Shown here: positions 33,822 through 43,110 of the stretch, one piece after another | How the letters are laid out: each line of letters starts with the position of its first letter | Numbering within the stretch: position 1 is the first letter of the stretch | NCBI RefSeq assembly: GCF_034675905.1 | Contig: NZ_JAUCCV010000002.1 | Span: 124,001 to 188,000, forward strand | DNA from: Castellaniella sp034675905 | GTDB lineage: Bacteria; Pseudomonadota; Gammaproteobacteria; Burkholderiales; Burkholderiaceae_B | Reading direction: 5' to 3' | Length of the DNA: 64,000 bases | The notes under the pieces: model-generated | Told to the model about the DNA's origin: nothing | The model's input: the letters and a program-made list of their open reading frames with translations, nothing else | Database searches by the model: none | Made by a program: the position numbers and the translations under genes

Positions 33822-34020
33822 CGGACAAGGCAGCAGAAAGCCGACAAACCGCAAGATTCCGCCAAGGAATCCAGTGAAATAATGGTGCAAACCCCAAATA
33901 TCCCGACAGAGAACTTATAATCCTTGTCAAAGTGTAGGGTTTTCCCTCTCATGCTGATTTTTCACGGGTTTTATTTTGCTGGCTGATCCTCCCTCATCCG
34001 GGCCGACCCCCAGGACTTCT

Positions 34021-34749
34021 GTGCTCAGGCGTGTCCCTGTGGCTCCAGAGTCCACCCGGTGTTCCACCTGTATGCTGAATGCCATCTGCCTGCCCCTGGG
34101 CATGGCGCGGCAGGATGTCGTCAAAATGGACGAGCTGATCAAGGAACGCATCCGCTTGCCTAAAAGCGGCACCTTGTACCGCCAAGGCGATGCCGCCGAG
34201 GCCATCTACGGCCTGCGCTCGGGCTCGATCAAAACCCAGATAGAAGACGCCAGCGGCCAGGTTCAGATCACGGGGTTTCTACTGCCCGGCGAGATCCTGG
34301 GCATGGACGGCCTGATGAATTCCCAGCAGGTATCGCATGCTATCGCCCTGGAAGACACCGAAGTCTGCGTCATCCGCCTGGACGAAATGGATACTCTCGC
34401 GCCGCAGCTGCCATCTTTGGGCCTGCAGTTGCGACGCCTCATGAGCAAGGAAATCAGCCGGTCCCACCAGCAATTGCTGTCGCTGGGCAGCCTGCGATCC
34501 GAACAGCGTCTGGCAGCCTTTCTGCTGAATCTGTCCCAACGCCTGCAGGTCCTGGGCTATTCACCCTATGAATTCATCCTGCGCATGAGCCGCGAAGAAA
34601 TCGGCAACTTCCTGGGGTTGACGCTGGAAACCGTCAGCCGCCTGTTTTCGCGCTTTGCCCGCGAAGGCCTGATCCGCGTCCAACAGCGCGAAGTCCATAT
34701 CCTGGACATCGCCAGCCTGCAGGCCCTATCCGGCGCCGATTGCGGCTAA
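34021..34749 (+). CDS. fnr: FNR-type oxygen-sensing transcription regulator
   Basis: A CRP/FNR-family activator for anaerobic genes. The N-terminal cysteines of CSTCMLNAIC have the FNR spacing (C-x2-C-x5-C), and the fourth ligand is in DTEVCVIRL, so a 4Fe-4S cluster is expected. The recognition helix LTLETVSRLFSRF keeps the Glu, Ser and Arg that read TTGAT. The GTG start was chosen because AGGA lies 5 nt upstream; an in-frame TTG 45 nt earlier is possible. A perfect TATAAT lies near 33917. It probably controls the two FNR boxes in the cco cluster. Confidence 0.9.
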   Translation: MLRRVPVAPESTRCSTCMLNAICLPLGMARQDVVKMDELIKERIRLPKSGTLYRQGDAAEAIYGLRSGSIKTQIEDASGQVQITGFLLPGEILGMDGLMNSQQVSHAIALEDTEVCVIRLDEMDTLAPQLPSLGLQLRRLMSKEISRSHQQLLSLGSLRSEQRLAAFLLNLSQRLQVLGYSPYEFILRMSREEIGNFLGLTLETVSRLFSRFAREGLIRVQQREVHILDIASLQALSGADCG

Positions 34750-34768
34750 CCGTCAACCGCCTGGACAT

Positions 34769-35020
34769 TCAGTCTACCGGGTCGCCGAACTCATCCAATA
34801 TTTCGCCCCGAGGGGCGATGCGCAGGGTCAAGGCGCTGGACAGCGCCGCCACACCCCAGAACAAAAAGAAACCCAGGGTGTAGACCGTCGGACGGCTGGC
34901 GCGAAACTGCCCCAGAAATACCAGATCCAAAGGATCCAGCAGCGCAAACACGACGCCGCTCGCTACCCCGCCCATCAAAAAGGATGGCCATAAAATCCAC
35001 ATCAGATTGCGTGCCTTCAA
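34769..35020 (-). CDS. Small two-helix membrane protein at end of cco cluster
   Basis: An 83-residue hydrophobic protein with helices at about 7-27 and 44-65 and the short motif RIAPRGEILDEFGDPVD at the end. I do not recognise a named domain. It is the last gene of the cco run, 28 nt after the ccoH-like gene, so a role in cbb3 oxidase assembly is possible but only by position. Confidence 0.7.
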   Translation of the reverse strand: MKARNLMWILWPSFLMGGVASGVVFALLDPLDLVFLGQFRASRPTVYTLGFFLFWGVAALSSALTLRIAPRGEILDEFGDPVD

Positions 35021-35048
35021 AGCCGTTCTCCCGGGTTGAAACCTGAAT

Positions 35049-35273
35049 TTACCGCCCTGGCGCCTGCGCCTGCGCGGGCGGCGGCGCTACCACCAGCCCC
35101 TGCTTCGCCCCGCCATCCTGGATTTCCTGATTGCCATAAGCCTGAAACGCCAAGGCGATGGTGATGATGCAGCCCACGATGGCCACTGCAGGTCCCAGCA
35201 ACAGCAGCCAGGGCCAGCGGTGCCGCCACCAGGGGCGGCCTTCGGACAGGTGTTCTTGCGTCATGGATGGCAT
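35049..35273 (-). CDS. ccoH: Short FixH/CcoH-like protein
   Basis: A 74-residue membrane-anchored protein with a single helix (RWPWLLLLGPAVAIVGCIITIALAF) and a Pro/Ala-rich tail. FixH/CcoH is normally about 150-170 residues with a periplasmic domain; here only the anchor part is present. The ATG with AGGAAG before it was chosen over a frame that extends into ccoG. CcoH is needed for cbb3 assembly in other bacteria; whether this short form works is unknown. Confidence 0.6.
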   Translation of the reverse strand: MPSMTQEHLSEGRPWWRHRWPWLLLLGPAVAIVGCIITIALAFQAYGNQEIQDGGAKQGLVVAPPPAQAQAPGR

Positions 35274-35286
35274 GATAGCTTCCTGA

Positions 35287-36792
35287 TTACTGAGGGACAT
35301 AGAAACTGGACTGCTCGACGACCTGGGTGACATCACCGCCAGGCCGCGTGCCCTTCGTTTCAAACCGGATATCGTAGAGTCCCGGCTTCAGTTCACTGGC
35401 AGGCGCCTGCAGGACGACCGGCACCAGACGATTGGACGAACCCTCGACCCGCACCTTGTCTGTCCCCTGATCGGCGGTCTGCAAGCGCAGGCCGGGTACG
35501 CCGCTGGCGCTCAGATCCAGTTCCACGGGCTCTTCCGCCGAATTGATGATCTGCAGACGATAGACGTTTTCGATCTGGCCGCCCGGCACTTCCCGGCCCA
35601 GCGCCCCCCGGTCGCGGATCACGTCCACCCGCAGCGTCGTGCGGTTTGCCAGCGAAAAGACAAAACCGATGGCGATCGCCCCCAACAAGGCCGAATAGGC
35701 CAACACCCGCGGGCGCAGCATGCGGTTGCGCACCTGCGGCTGCGTCAGCCGTTCCGTAATGGCGTTGCCGGACGTATAGCGGATCAGGCCCCGTTCGTAG
35801 CCCATCTTGTCCATCACCGAATCGCAGGCATCCACACAAGCGCCGCAACCGATGCACATATACTGCAAGCCGTCGCGGATATCGATGCCGGTCGGACATA
35901 CCTGCACGCACAGGCTGCAATCCACGCAGTCGCCCATGCCGGCTTCCTTGTGGTCGATCTTGCGCGACCGTCCGCCCCGGGGTTCGCCGCGCACGTGATC
36001 GTAAGTGACGACGAACGTATCATCATCGACCATGACGCTCTGGAACCGCGCATAGGGACACATGTATTTGCAGACGGCCTCGCGCATGAAGCCCGCATTG
36101 CCCCAGGTCGCAAAGGCGTAGAACAGCATCCAGAACCACTGCCAGGGCCCCAGATCAAAGGCCAGCAAATGCGCCCCCAGATCCCGGATCGGAGCGAAAT
36201 AGCCGATGAAGGTATAACCCGTCCATAGCGCCAGCAGGATCCACAAGGCATGCTTGCTGGCCTTCAGGCGTAATTTCCGGGCATTCCAGGGTTGTTCATC
36301 CAGGCGGATACGCGCCAGCCGGTCGCCCTCGACCTTGGTCTCGATCCACATGAACAGTTCGGTATAGACGGTCTGCGGACAGGCGTAGCCGCAGAACAGC
36401 CGCCCGGCCATGGCCGTGAACAGAAACAGGGCGAACGCCGACAGCACCAGCAGCACCGCCAGATAGATCACGTCCTGGGGCCACAGCACCATGCCGAACA
36501 GATAGAATTTCCGCGCCCCCAGATCGAACAGCACGGCCTGGCGGTCGTTCCACTGGATCCAGGGCAGACCGTAGAACACTGCCTGCGTCAGAAAGACCAT
36601 CAGCACCCGGATACGGGCGAAATGCCCTTGAACCGAGCGCGGATAGATCTTGGAACGGACCTCGGCCAGGGCTTTTTCAACCTGAGGAGACGTGCCGCCC
36701 CCCGAGCCCTTGCGAATTCTTCGTACGGGCTGCCAGGCCGGGTCGTCACGCGGCGGTTGCGTGGCGGCCTGTTGGGAGGGTTCCTTCTGCAT
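35287..36792 (-). CDS. ccoG: cbb3 oxidase accessory protein CcoG (FixG/RdxA)
   Basis: A 501-residue polyferredoxin with about five membrane helices. A NapH-like cluster C-G-Y-A-C-P-Q-T is followed by two 4Fe-4S motifs, CVDCSLCVQVCP and CIGCGACVDACD. The C-terminal immunoglobulin-like domain is periplasmic. CcoG is a cupric reductase that helps load copper into cbb3 oxidase. It lies 100 nt after ccoP, with a GC-rich hairpin (about 36866-36883) in the gap. Confidence 0.93.
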   Translation of the reverse strand: MQKEPSQQAATQPPRDDPAWQPVRRIRKGSGGGTSPQVEKALAEVRSKIYPRSVQGHFARIRVLMVFLTQAVFYGLPWIQWNDRQAVLFDLGARKFYLFGMVLWPQDVIYLAVLLVLSAFALFLFTAMAGRLFCGYACPQTVYTELFMWIETKVEGDRLARIRLDEQPWNARKLRLKASKHALWILLALWTGYTFIGYFAPIRDLGAHLLAFDLGPWQWFWMLFYAFATWGNAGFMREAVCKYMCPYARFQSVMVDDDTFVVTYDHVRGEPRGGRSRKIDHKEAGMGDCVDCSLCVQVCPTGIDIRDGLQYMCIGCGACVDACDSVMDKMGYERGLIRYTSGNAITERLTQPQVRNRMLRPRVLAYSALLGAIAIGFVFSLANRTTLRVDVIRDRGALGREVPGGQIENVYRLQIINSAEEPVELDLSASGVPGLRLQTADQGTDKVRVEGSSNRLVPVVLQAPASELKPGLYDIRFETKGTRPGGDVTQVVEQSSFYVPQ

Positions 36793-36894
36793 GGTGTCCT
36801 CTGTGTCGCTGACTGGTCTGTGTGACAGGCCCTTCTGGCTGAAGTAACGATAGTTGCCGGACCCGCCGCCCGGATGAGGGCGGCCGGCACGGGG

Positions 36895-37797
36895 TTAACG
36901 GTTGGAATGCCCCCAGACCCAGGCCGTCAGCAGACGGATCTGCTCGGGCGTCAGGTAGGTTTCCTGGGCAGGCATCTGATTGTCGCGACCGTTCAGGATG
37001 GTCTCGACGATGGTGGCTTCGGAACTGCCATACAGCCAGGCGCCATCGGTCAGGTTGGGCGCCCCCAACAGCGGGTTGCCTTTACCCTCGGCGCCGTGGC
37101 AAGCCACACAGTACGTATCAAAGCCGCGCTTGCCCGCGTTGACGCGCAAGGGATCATGCGCCAGTCCGGAAAAGGAACGCACGTACTGGGCGATGGCCGA
37201 TGCGTCTTCGGGCTTGATCACGGCGCCCCAGGGCGGCATCATGCCGTGGCGGCCCTTGGTGATGGTCTCCATGATCTGCTCGGGCGAACCACCCCACAGC
37301 CAATCGCCGTCCGTCAGGTTGGGAAAGCCGCGGCTGCCCTTGGCATCCGATCCGTGACACTGCGCACAGTTGTTCAAAAACAGCCGCTGGCCGATGTCGA
37401 GCGCCTGAGTGTCGCGAGCGATGTCCTGAATCGGCATCTCGCGAAAGCGTTCGTACACAGGCTGGATCTGCGCGTTCAAGGCGTCCTGCTCCTGCAGGAC
37501 CTGCTTGCCGGCCGTAAAGCCCAAGGTGCCGGGATTGCTGCCCAGCCCCGGATACAGCACCAGATAGCCCAGCGCAAAGACGCACAGCAGCAGATACATC
37601 ACCGTCCACCAGCGTGGCACGGGGTTGTTCAGCTCGGTCAGATCGCCGTCCCAGACATGGCCGGTGCTTTCGACCACCTTGACGTCGCGCTTGAGCCAGG
37701 CGCGCTGGGAAAACAGCAGGTATACGCACCAGGCGATACCGCCCAGCGCAATCACGGCGATGTAATAGCTCCAGAAACTGCTGATGAAATCACTCAT
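36895..37797 (-). CDS. ccoP: cbb3 cytochrome c oxidase diheme subunit III
   Basis: A 300-residue membrane-anchored diheme cytochrome c. Two CxxCH sites are visible (CAQCH and CVACH), with Met ligands in the GMMPPWG and QMPAQ regions. Two membrane helices lie at the N-terminus. The start MSDFISSFWSYY overlaps the ccoQ stop by 8 nt; the longer frame has no support. It passes electrons to CcoO and CcoN. Confidence 0.94.
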   Translation of the reverse strand: MSDFISSFWSYYIAVIALGGIAWCVYLLFSQRAWLKRDVKVVESTGHVWDGDLTELNNPVPRWWTVMYLLLCVFALGYLVLYPGLGSNPGTLGFTAGKQVLQEQDALNAQIQPVYERFREMPIQDIARDTQALDIGQRLFLNNCAQCHGSDAKGSRGFPNLTDGDWLWGGSPEQIMETITKGRHGMMPPWGAVIKPEDASAIAQYVRSFSGLAHDPLRVNAGKRGFDTYCVACHGAEGKGNPLLGAPNLTDGAWLYGSSEATIVETILNGRDNQMPAQETYLTPEQIRLLTAWVWGHSNR

Positions 37798-37966
37798 GGG
37801 TATCCCCGGCTTTCTTGTCGTTCTGATATTCCTCGGGCAGGGCGAAAGGCAGCTGCGCCGCCTGCTGATTGGCCTCGGCACGATGCGCCGACCAGGCCCA
37901 CCAGACAATACCGGCAAAGGTCAGCATCGCCAGCCCGGTCACCAGTCCATTGATCATGGCAAGCAT
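37790..37966 (-). CDS. ccoQ: cbb3 oxidase small subunit CcoQ
   Basis: A 58-residue single-helix protein, MLAMINGLVTG... with FAGIVWWAWSAHR in the membrane and a charged tail containing EEYQNDKK. GGGGGG lies 7 nt before the ATG. It sits 1 nt after the ccoO stop and overlaps ccoP. CcoQ stabilises the cbb3 complex. Confidence 0.88.
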   Translation of the reverse strand: MLAMINGLVTGLAMLTFAGIVWWAWSAHRAEANQQAAQLPFALPEEYQNDKKAGDTHE

Positions 37967-37967
37967 T

Positions 37968-38630
37968 TCACTGCCCCCCGTTTTTCATGGCCTGTTCAGC
38001 GGCAGCGCGGCCGCCCACGCCCAGGCCTTGCAGGTACGCCACGATGGCGTCTTCCTCGGTCTTGCCCTTGAGCGCTTCGGGCGCAGCGGCGATTTCCTCG
38101 TCGGTATAAGGAACCCCCAAGGTGCGCAGGACCTTCATGCGTTCCTGCACATCGGCGCCTTCCACCGTGTTGTGCTGCAGCCAGGCGTAAGCCGGCATAT
38201 TGGATTCCTTGACCACGTCGCGCGGATTACGCAGGTGGATGCGGTGCCATTCGTCGGAATACCGCTGCCCCACGCGGGCCAGGTCCGGTCCCGTACGCTT
38301 GGAGCCCCACAGAAAGGGATGGTCGTAGACCGATTCCGCCGCGATGGAATACGGGCCATAGCGCTGGACCTCGGACTGCAGCTTGCGGATCTGCTGCGAA
38401 TGACAGCCGACGCAGCCTTCGCGGATGTAGACGTCGCGCCCGACCAGGCGCAGGGCCTCGTAGGGCCTGACGCCTTCGGCCGCCGTGGTCGTGGAGTGCT
38501 GGAAAAACAGCGGGATGATCTGCACCAGGCCGGAAAAGGACACCACCAGGATGCTGAAAATGATCAGCAGACCGACGTTGCGTTCCAGCAGTTCGTGCGA
38601 AAAGCGTTTCTTGGTCTTGGTACCAGACAT
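37968..38630 (-). CDS. ccoO: cbb3 cytochrome c oxidase monoheme subunit II
   Basis: A 220-residue membrane-anchored cytochrome c with one CxxCH (CVGCH) and a Met ligand in ESNMPAYAW. One N-terminal helix (LLIIFSILVVSFSGLVQIIP). AAGGAG lies 8 nt before this ATG (MSGTKT), which was preferred over an earlier in-frame start. Confidence 0.94.
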   Translation of the reverse strand: MSGTKTKKRFSHELLERNVGLLIIFSILVVSFSGLVQIIPLFFQHSTTTAAEGVRPYEALRLVGRDVYIREGCVGCHSQQIRKLQSEVQRYGPYSIAAESVYDHPFLWGSKRTGPDLARVGQRYSDEWHRIHLRNPRDVVKESNMPAYAWLQHNTVEGADVQERMKVLRTLGVPYTDEEIAAAPEALKGKTEEDAIVAYLQGLGVGGRAAAEQAMKNGGQ

Positions 38631-38642
38631 GGTCAACACTCC

Positions 38643-40127
38643 TTAGGCCGATGCCGGCACGACAGTTGCGGGGGCGGCATGGACGGCATCCGGGCTGTCC
38701 AGCGGCACCAGGGGATTGACCCGCTGCTGGCCGCGCACGGTCAACCAGGTGTTCCAGGCCATCAGGCACATGCCCCCCAGGAAGAACAGACCGCCGATCA
38801 TGCGGATCAGGTAGAAGGGATAAGTGGCCTTGACCGCCTCGACAAAGCTGTAGGTCAGCATGCCGTCGGCGCCCGTGGCGCGCCACATCAACCCCTGCAT
38901 CACGCCGGCAATCCACATGGCGGCGATGTACAGCACCACCCCCAGCGTCGCCAGCCAGAAATGCAGATTGATCAGGTCCGGACGCGCCATGCTCTCGCGG
39001 CCATACAGACGCGGAATCAGGTAGTACAAGGACCCGAAGGTGATCATGGCTACCCAGCCCAGGGCGCCGGCATGCACGTGGCCGATGGTCCAGTCGGTGT
39101 AGTGCGACAGGGCATTGACGGTGCGGATCGACATCATGGAGCCCTCGAAGGTCGCCATGCCGTAGAAGGACAGCGCCACCACCAGGAACTTCAGGATCGG
39201 ATCCGTGCGCAATTTGTGCCAGGCGCCCGACACGGTCATGATGCCGTTGATCATGCCGCCCCAGGACGGCGCCAGCAGGATCAGCGAAAAGGCCATGCCC
39301 AACGACTGCGTCCAGTCGGGCAACGAGGTATACAGCAGGTGATGCGGCCCTGCCCACATATAGGTAAAGGCCAGCGCCCAGAAGTGCACGATGGACAGAC
39401 GATAGGAATAGATCGGGCGCCCGGCCTGCTTGGGCACGAAGTAATACATCATGCCCAGAAAGCTGGTGGTCAGGAAAAAGCCGACCGCATTATGCCCGTA
39501 CCACCACTGCACCATGGCATCCTGCACCCCGGCGTAGGCGGAATATGACTTCCACATCGACACCGGCAGTTCCAGGTTATTGAAAATATGCAGGATGGCG
39601 ATGGTCAGGATGTAGGATCCGAAGAACCAATTGGCCACATAGATGTGCTTGACGCGACGCTTGGCGATCGTACCGAAGAACACGACGGCATACGCCACCC
39701 AGACCAGCGTGATCAGGATGTCGATGGGCCATTCCAGTTCGGCGTATTCCTTGGTCGAGGTATACCCCAGCGGCAAGGTGATGACGGCGCCCACCAGCAC
39801 GGCCTGCCAGCCCCAGAAGGTGAACGCGGCCAGCTTGTCGGAGAACAGCCGGACCTGACAGGTGCGCTGCACCACGTAATAGGACGTGGCAAACAAGGCG
39901 CTGCCGCCAAAGGCGAAGATCACCCCATTGGTGTGCAGCGGACGCAGCCGCCCGTAACTGAGCCATGGCGTATTGAAATTCAATTCCGGCCAGATCAGCT
40001 GCGAGGCGATCAGCACGCCGACCGCCATTCCCACCACGCCCCAAAAAATCGTGGCGATCGTGAACTGTCGAACGACATCGTAATTGAAGGTTTCGGCCGG
40101 TGTCCCGGTATGCCCGGTCGTGCCCAT
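38643..40127 (-). CDS. ccoN: cbb3 cytochrome c oxidase catalytic subunit I
   Basis: A 494-residue heme-copper oxidase subunit with 12 or more membrane helices. Heme and CuB ligands are visible in LHTNGVIFAF, WWYGHNAVGFFLT and the HHLLY motif (GPHHLLYTSLPDW). It is the core of the high-affinity oxidase used at low oxygen. A perfect FNR box lies about 85 nt upstream, and the likely transcript start gives a leader of about 43 nt. Confidence 0.95.
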   Translation of the reverse strand: MGTTGHTGTPAETFNYDVVRQFTIATIFWGVVGMAVGVLIASQLIWPELNFNTPWLSYGRLRPLHTNGVIFAFGGSALFATSYYVVQRTCQVRLFSDKLAAFTFWGWQAVLVGAVITLPLGYTSTKEYAELEWPIDILITLVWVAYAVVFFGTIAKRRVKHIYVANWFFGSYILTIAILHIFNNLELPVSMWKSYSAYAGVQDAMVQWWYGHNAVGFFLTTSFLGMMYYFVPKQAGRPIYSYRLSIVHFWALAFTYMWAGPHHLLYTSLPDWTQSLGMAFSLILLAPSWGGMINGIMTVSGAWHKLRTDPILKFLVVALSFYGMATFEGSMMSIRTVNALSHYTDWTIGHVHAGALGWVAMITFGSLYYLIPRLYGRESMARPDLINLHFWLATLGVVLYIAAMWIAGVMQGLMWRATGADGMLTYSFVEAVKATYPFYLIRMIGGLFFLGGMCLMAWNTWLTVRGQQRVNPLVPLDSPDAVHAAPATVVPASA

Positions 40128-40204
40128 AAACGTTCCCCTCAGAACAAGGTTAAAACATGAATTTTTGAAAACCTGAATAATCCATGAAGCACCCGGAATC
40201 AGCC

Positions 40205-40218
40205 TTGATTTAGATCAA
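40205..40218 (-). promoter_or_regulatory. FNR box of ccoNOQP
   Basis: TTGATTTAGATCAA is a perfect TTGAT-N4-ATCAA site. Counting 41.5 nt puts the transcript start near 40170, with the -10-like GATTAT at 40177-40182 on the minus strand. The box also contains the stop codon of ccoS. Confidence 0.88.
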
Positions 40219-40376
40219 TCTGACCCGGAACACCCCCGATCATCGTCTTTCAAGATAGCGACTGCCGCATCCCGGGTGTCGTCGAACTGACCGGCGAAGA
40301 TCGCCCACCAGAACGCCACGCCGATCCCCAGCACAAACAGCAGAGAAATCGGCAACAGTAAAAAAAGAGCATCCAT
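40215..40376 (-). CDS. ccoS: cbb3 oxidase maturation protein CcoS
   Basis: A 53-residue protein, MDALFLLLPIS..., with one membrane helix (LLFVLGIGVAFWWAIF) and an acidic segment GQFDDTRD that is typical of CcoS. It is needed for cofactor insertion into CcoN. It lies 9 nt after the ccoI-like gene. Its stop codon is inside the FNR box of ccoN. Confidence 0.88.
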   Translation of the reverse strand: MDALFLLLPISLLFVLGIGVAFWWAIFAGQFDDTRDAAVAILKDDDRGCSGSD

Positions 40377-40385
40377 GGCCGCGCC

Positions 40386-41324
40386 TCAGGCAGGGTCTGC
40401 CGCCAGCGGCGCCGCATCCGCGCGGCCGACCTGCGCCAGACGCCAGGCGTTGGCCGCCACCGCCAGCGAAGACACCAGCATGGTGATGGCCGCCAACCAG
40501 GGCTGCACCCAGCCGAACGCCGCCAACGGCGTCATCAGCACATGCCAGGCCAGAGATCCCGCCAGGTTTTGTCGGGCGATGCGCCGCATGGCCCGGTCCG
40601 CCGGGGACAGGCCATCGCCGTGTTCGATGCCATCGCGCAGGATCGCCGCGCGCCGGGCCGCCAGCGCCGCCGGCACCGACATGGACAACGCGCAGGGACA
40701 GCTCATGACCAGCAATGCCACGGTGACCGCCAGCGCCTGATCGGGCTGCACCTGCCACCAATAGGCGCCCACCAGCCCGGCCAGCAGAATCTGGATGCAC
40801 ACGAACCAGAACGCCAGGCGGTCAGCCTGGCGCAGCAGCGCCGCGTCTGCTGCATGGCGTTCTGCCACCGCTTGGCGGGCGCACAGCTCCAGGAAACGAG
40901 CGCTTAATAGAAAGGCCACGAACATGGAAACGGAATCGAAATAGACCTCGCCGTGATCGCGCCAAGTGGCGATCACGCTGGGAATGAAGGCGGCCAGAAT
41001 ACCCAACGCGACAGGCACATCCATGCCAACCCGGCCCTGGCGCAGGCTGCACCAGGCGCCTCGCCAGACCGGCCAGGCGCAGTACAACACCAGCGGCACG
41101 CACAGAATCAGGCTGAGCCAGTTCATCAATACGATGGCTTGTTCCAGCGCCAGCTGGGAATCCGCCGCCCGCGCCCCATGGCGCAGATAGCCCGGAAAAG
41201 CCAGCATCATGACCTGCATCATGATCAGCCACGCCAGCCCGGTGCGCGCCAGCATATGCCGGCGCGTGCTGCGCATGGCATCGGTCATATTAGGCGGCGG
41301 CGTCAGCAGGGAATGAGCGTGCAT
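40386..41324 (-). CDS. CcoI-like copper ATPase membrane domain without catalytic domains
   Basis: A 312-residue integral membrane protein clearly related to CcoI/FixI: RVGMDVPVALGILAAFIPSV, VYFDSVSMFVAFLLSARFLE and the copper motif CPC at 209-211 (MSCPCALSMSVPAAL) match that family. It lacks the N-terminal HMA domain, the actuator domain (no TGE between residues 150 and 175), and the P and N domains (no DKTGT, no GDGxND). After CPC it goes within about 45 residues to the last two helices. The frame is open throughout, so this is not a simple pseudogene. It cannot hydrolyse ATP. It may be a passive copper channel or scaffold for cbb3 assembly. Confidence 0.82.
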   Translation of the reverse strand: MHAHSLLTPPPNMTDAMRSTRRHMLARTGLAWLIMMQVMMLAFPGYLRHGARAADSQLALEQAIVLMNWLSLILCVPLVLYCAWPVWRGAWCSLRQGRVGMDVPVALGILAAFIPSVIATWRDHGEVYFDSVSMFVAFLLSARFLELCARQAVAERHAADAALLRQADRLAFWFVCIQILLAGLVGAYWWQVQPDQALAVTVALLVMSCPCALSMSVPAALAARRAAILRDGIEHGDGLSPADRAMRRIARQNLAGSLAWHVLMTPLAAFGWVQPWLAAITMLVSSLAVAANAWRLAQVGRADAAPLAADPA

Positions 41325-41331
41325 GGCACAG

Positions 41332-41373
41332 ACTATAGCCAGCCCGTTTCCGACGGACTTTGACCCAGATCAA
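41332..41373 (-). promoter_or_regulatory. Class II FNR promoter of the ccoI-like gene
   Basis: An FNR box TTGACCCAGATCAA (41360-41373) and a -10 TATAGT (41332-41337) lie 32 nt apart centre to centre, exactly the class II spacing. The expected transcript start is at about 41325, next to the ATG at 41324, so the mRNA would be leaderless or start translation at a later ATG. Confidence 0.75.
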
Positions 41374-41413
41374 GAAGTGCCATAAAACCATTACTTTTCA
41401 ATGGTTTTTGAAC

Positions 41414-41438
41414 AAAAAAAGGAAGGCTGACGCCTTCC
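41414..41438 (-). terminator. Terminator of aceA
   Basis: On the minus strand GGAAGGC pairs with GCCTTCC around a 4-nt loop, then a run of seven T residues. Confidence 0.85.
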
Positions 41439-41492
41439 GAAAGTACATCTCAGGGGAGCCCCTCGTCTCCCCTGTCCTCTCAACTGCGATAC

Positions 41493-42812
<1,320 letters not shown>

Positions 42813-42892
42813 GGTGTTGCTCCTGAGTAGGTGAAAACAAGAAACCGTTGAAAACAGTCTACGCTTATGCTGCAGTGCACACATGACTTATA

Positions 42893-42904
42893 TCTTATAT
42901 AAGA
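42893..42904. promoter_or_regulatory. Palindrome TCTTATATAAGA upstream of aceA
   Basis: A 12-bp perfect palindrome about 80 nt upstream of the aceA ATG, preceded by another CTTATAT. Candidate operator for an aceA regulator; the regulator is unknown. Confidence 0.5.
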
Positions 42905-42942
42905 CAGAAAATTTTATCGTTTTAATTCATGCTGTTATTAAG

Positions 42943-42965
42943 TTTATTTCATGTTATGAAATAAA
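42943..42965. promoter_or_regulatory. 23-bp inverted repeat with 10-nt arms in the aceA-queF region
   Basis: TTTATTTCAT and ATGAAATAAA flank GTT. The core TTTCAT-N3-ATGAAA recurs at 43031-43045, with the centres 84 bp apart (about eight helical turns). It looks like a paired operator. Confidence 0.6.
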
Positions 42966-43030
42966 TTTCCTGATCATGAAAACCCATTCAATGCGATGCA
43001 ACACGGATTTTTCACATCCTAAAACCATGT

Positions 43031-43045
43031 TTTCATCATATGAAA
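43031..43045. promoter_or_regulatory. Second TTTCAT-N3-ATGAAA site
   Basis: TTTCATCATATGAAA, same arms as the site at 42943-42965. It lies about 65 nt before queF and could allow DNA looping by one regulator. Confidence 0.55.
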
Positions 43046-43110
43046 TACAGGGATCTCAGACAGTACAATGCCCCTGCCGCTCATCGATTCAAGACGCCAA
43101 GAGAAAAGTC

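Noticed and set aside
32286..33920. Open plus-strand frame of 544 codons opposite nirK
   Set aside because: Antisense shadow with His/Arg-rich translation.
42943..43110. A preQ1 riboswitch before queF
   Set aside because: No characteristic short hairpin with an A-rich tail was seen; only operator-like repeats are present.
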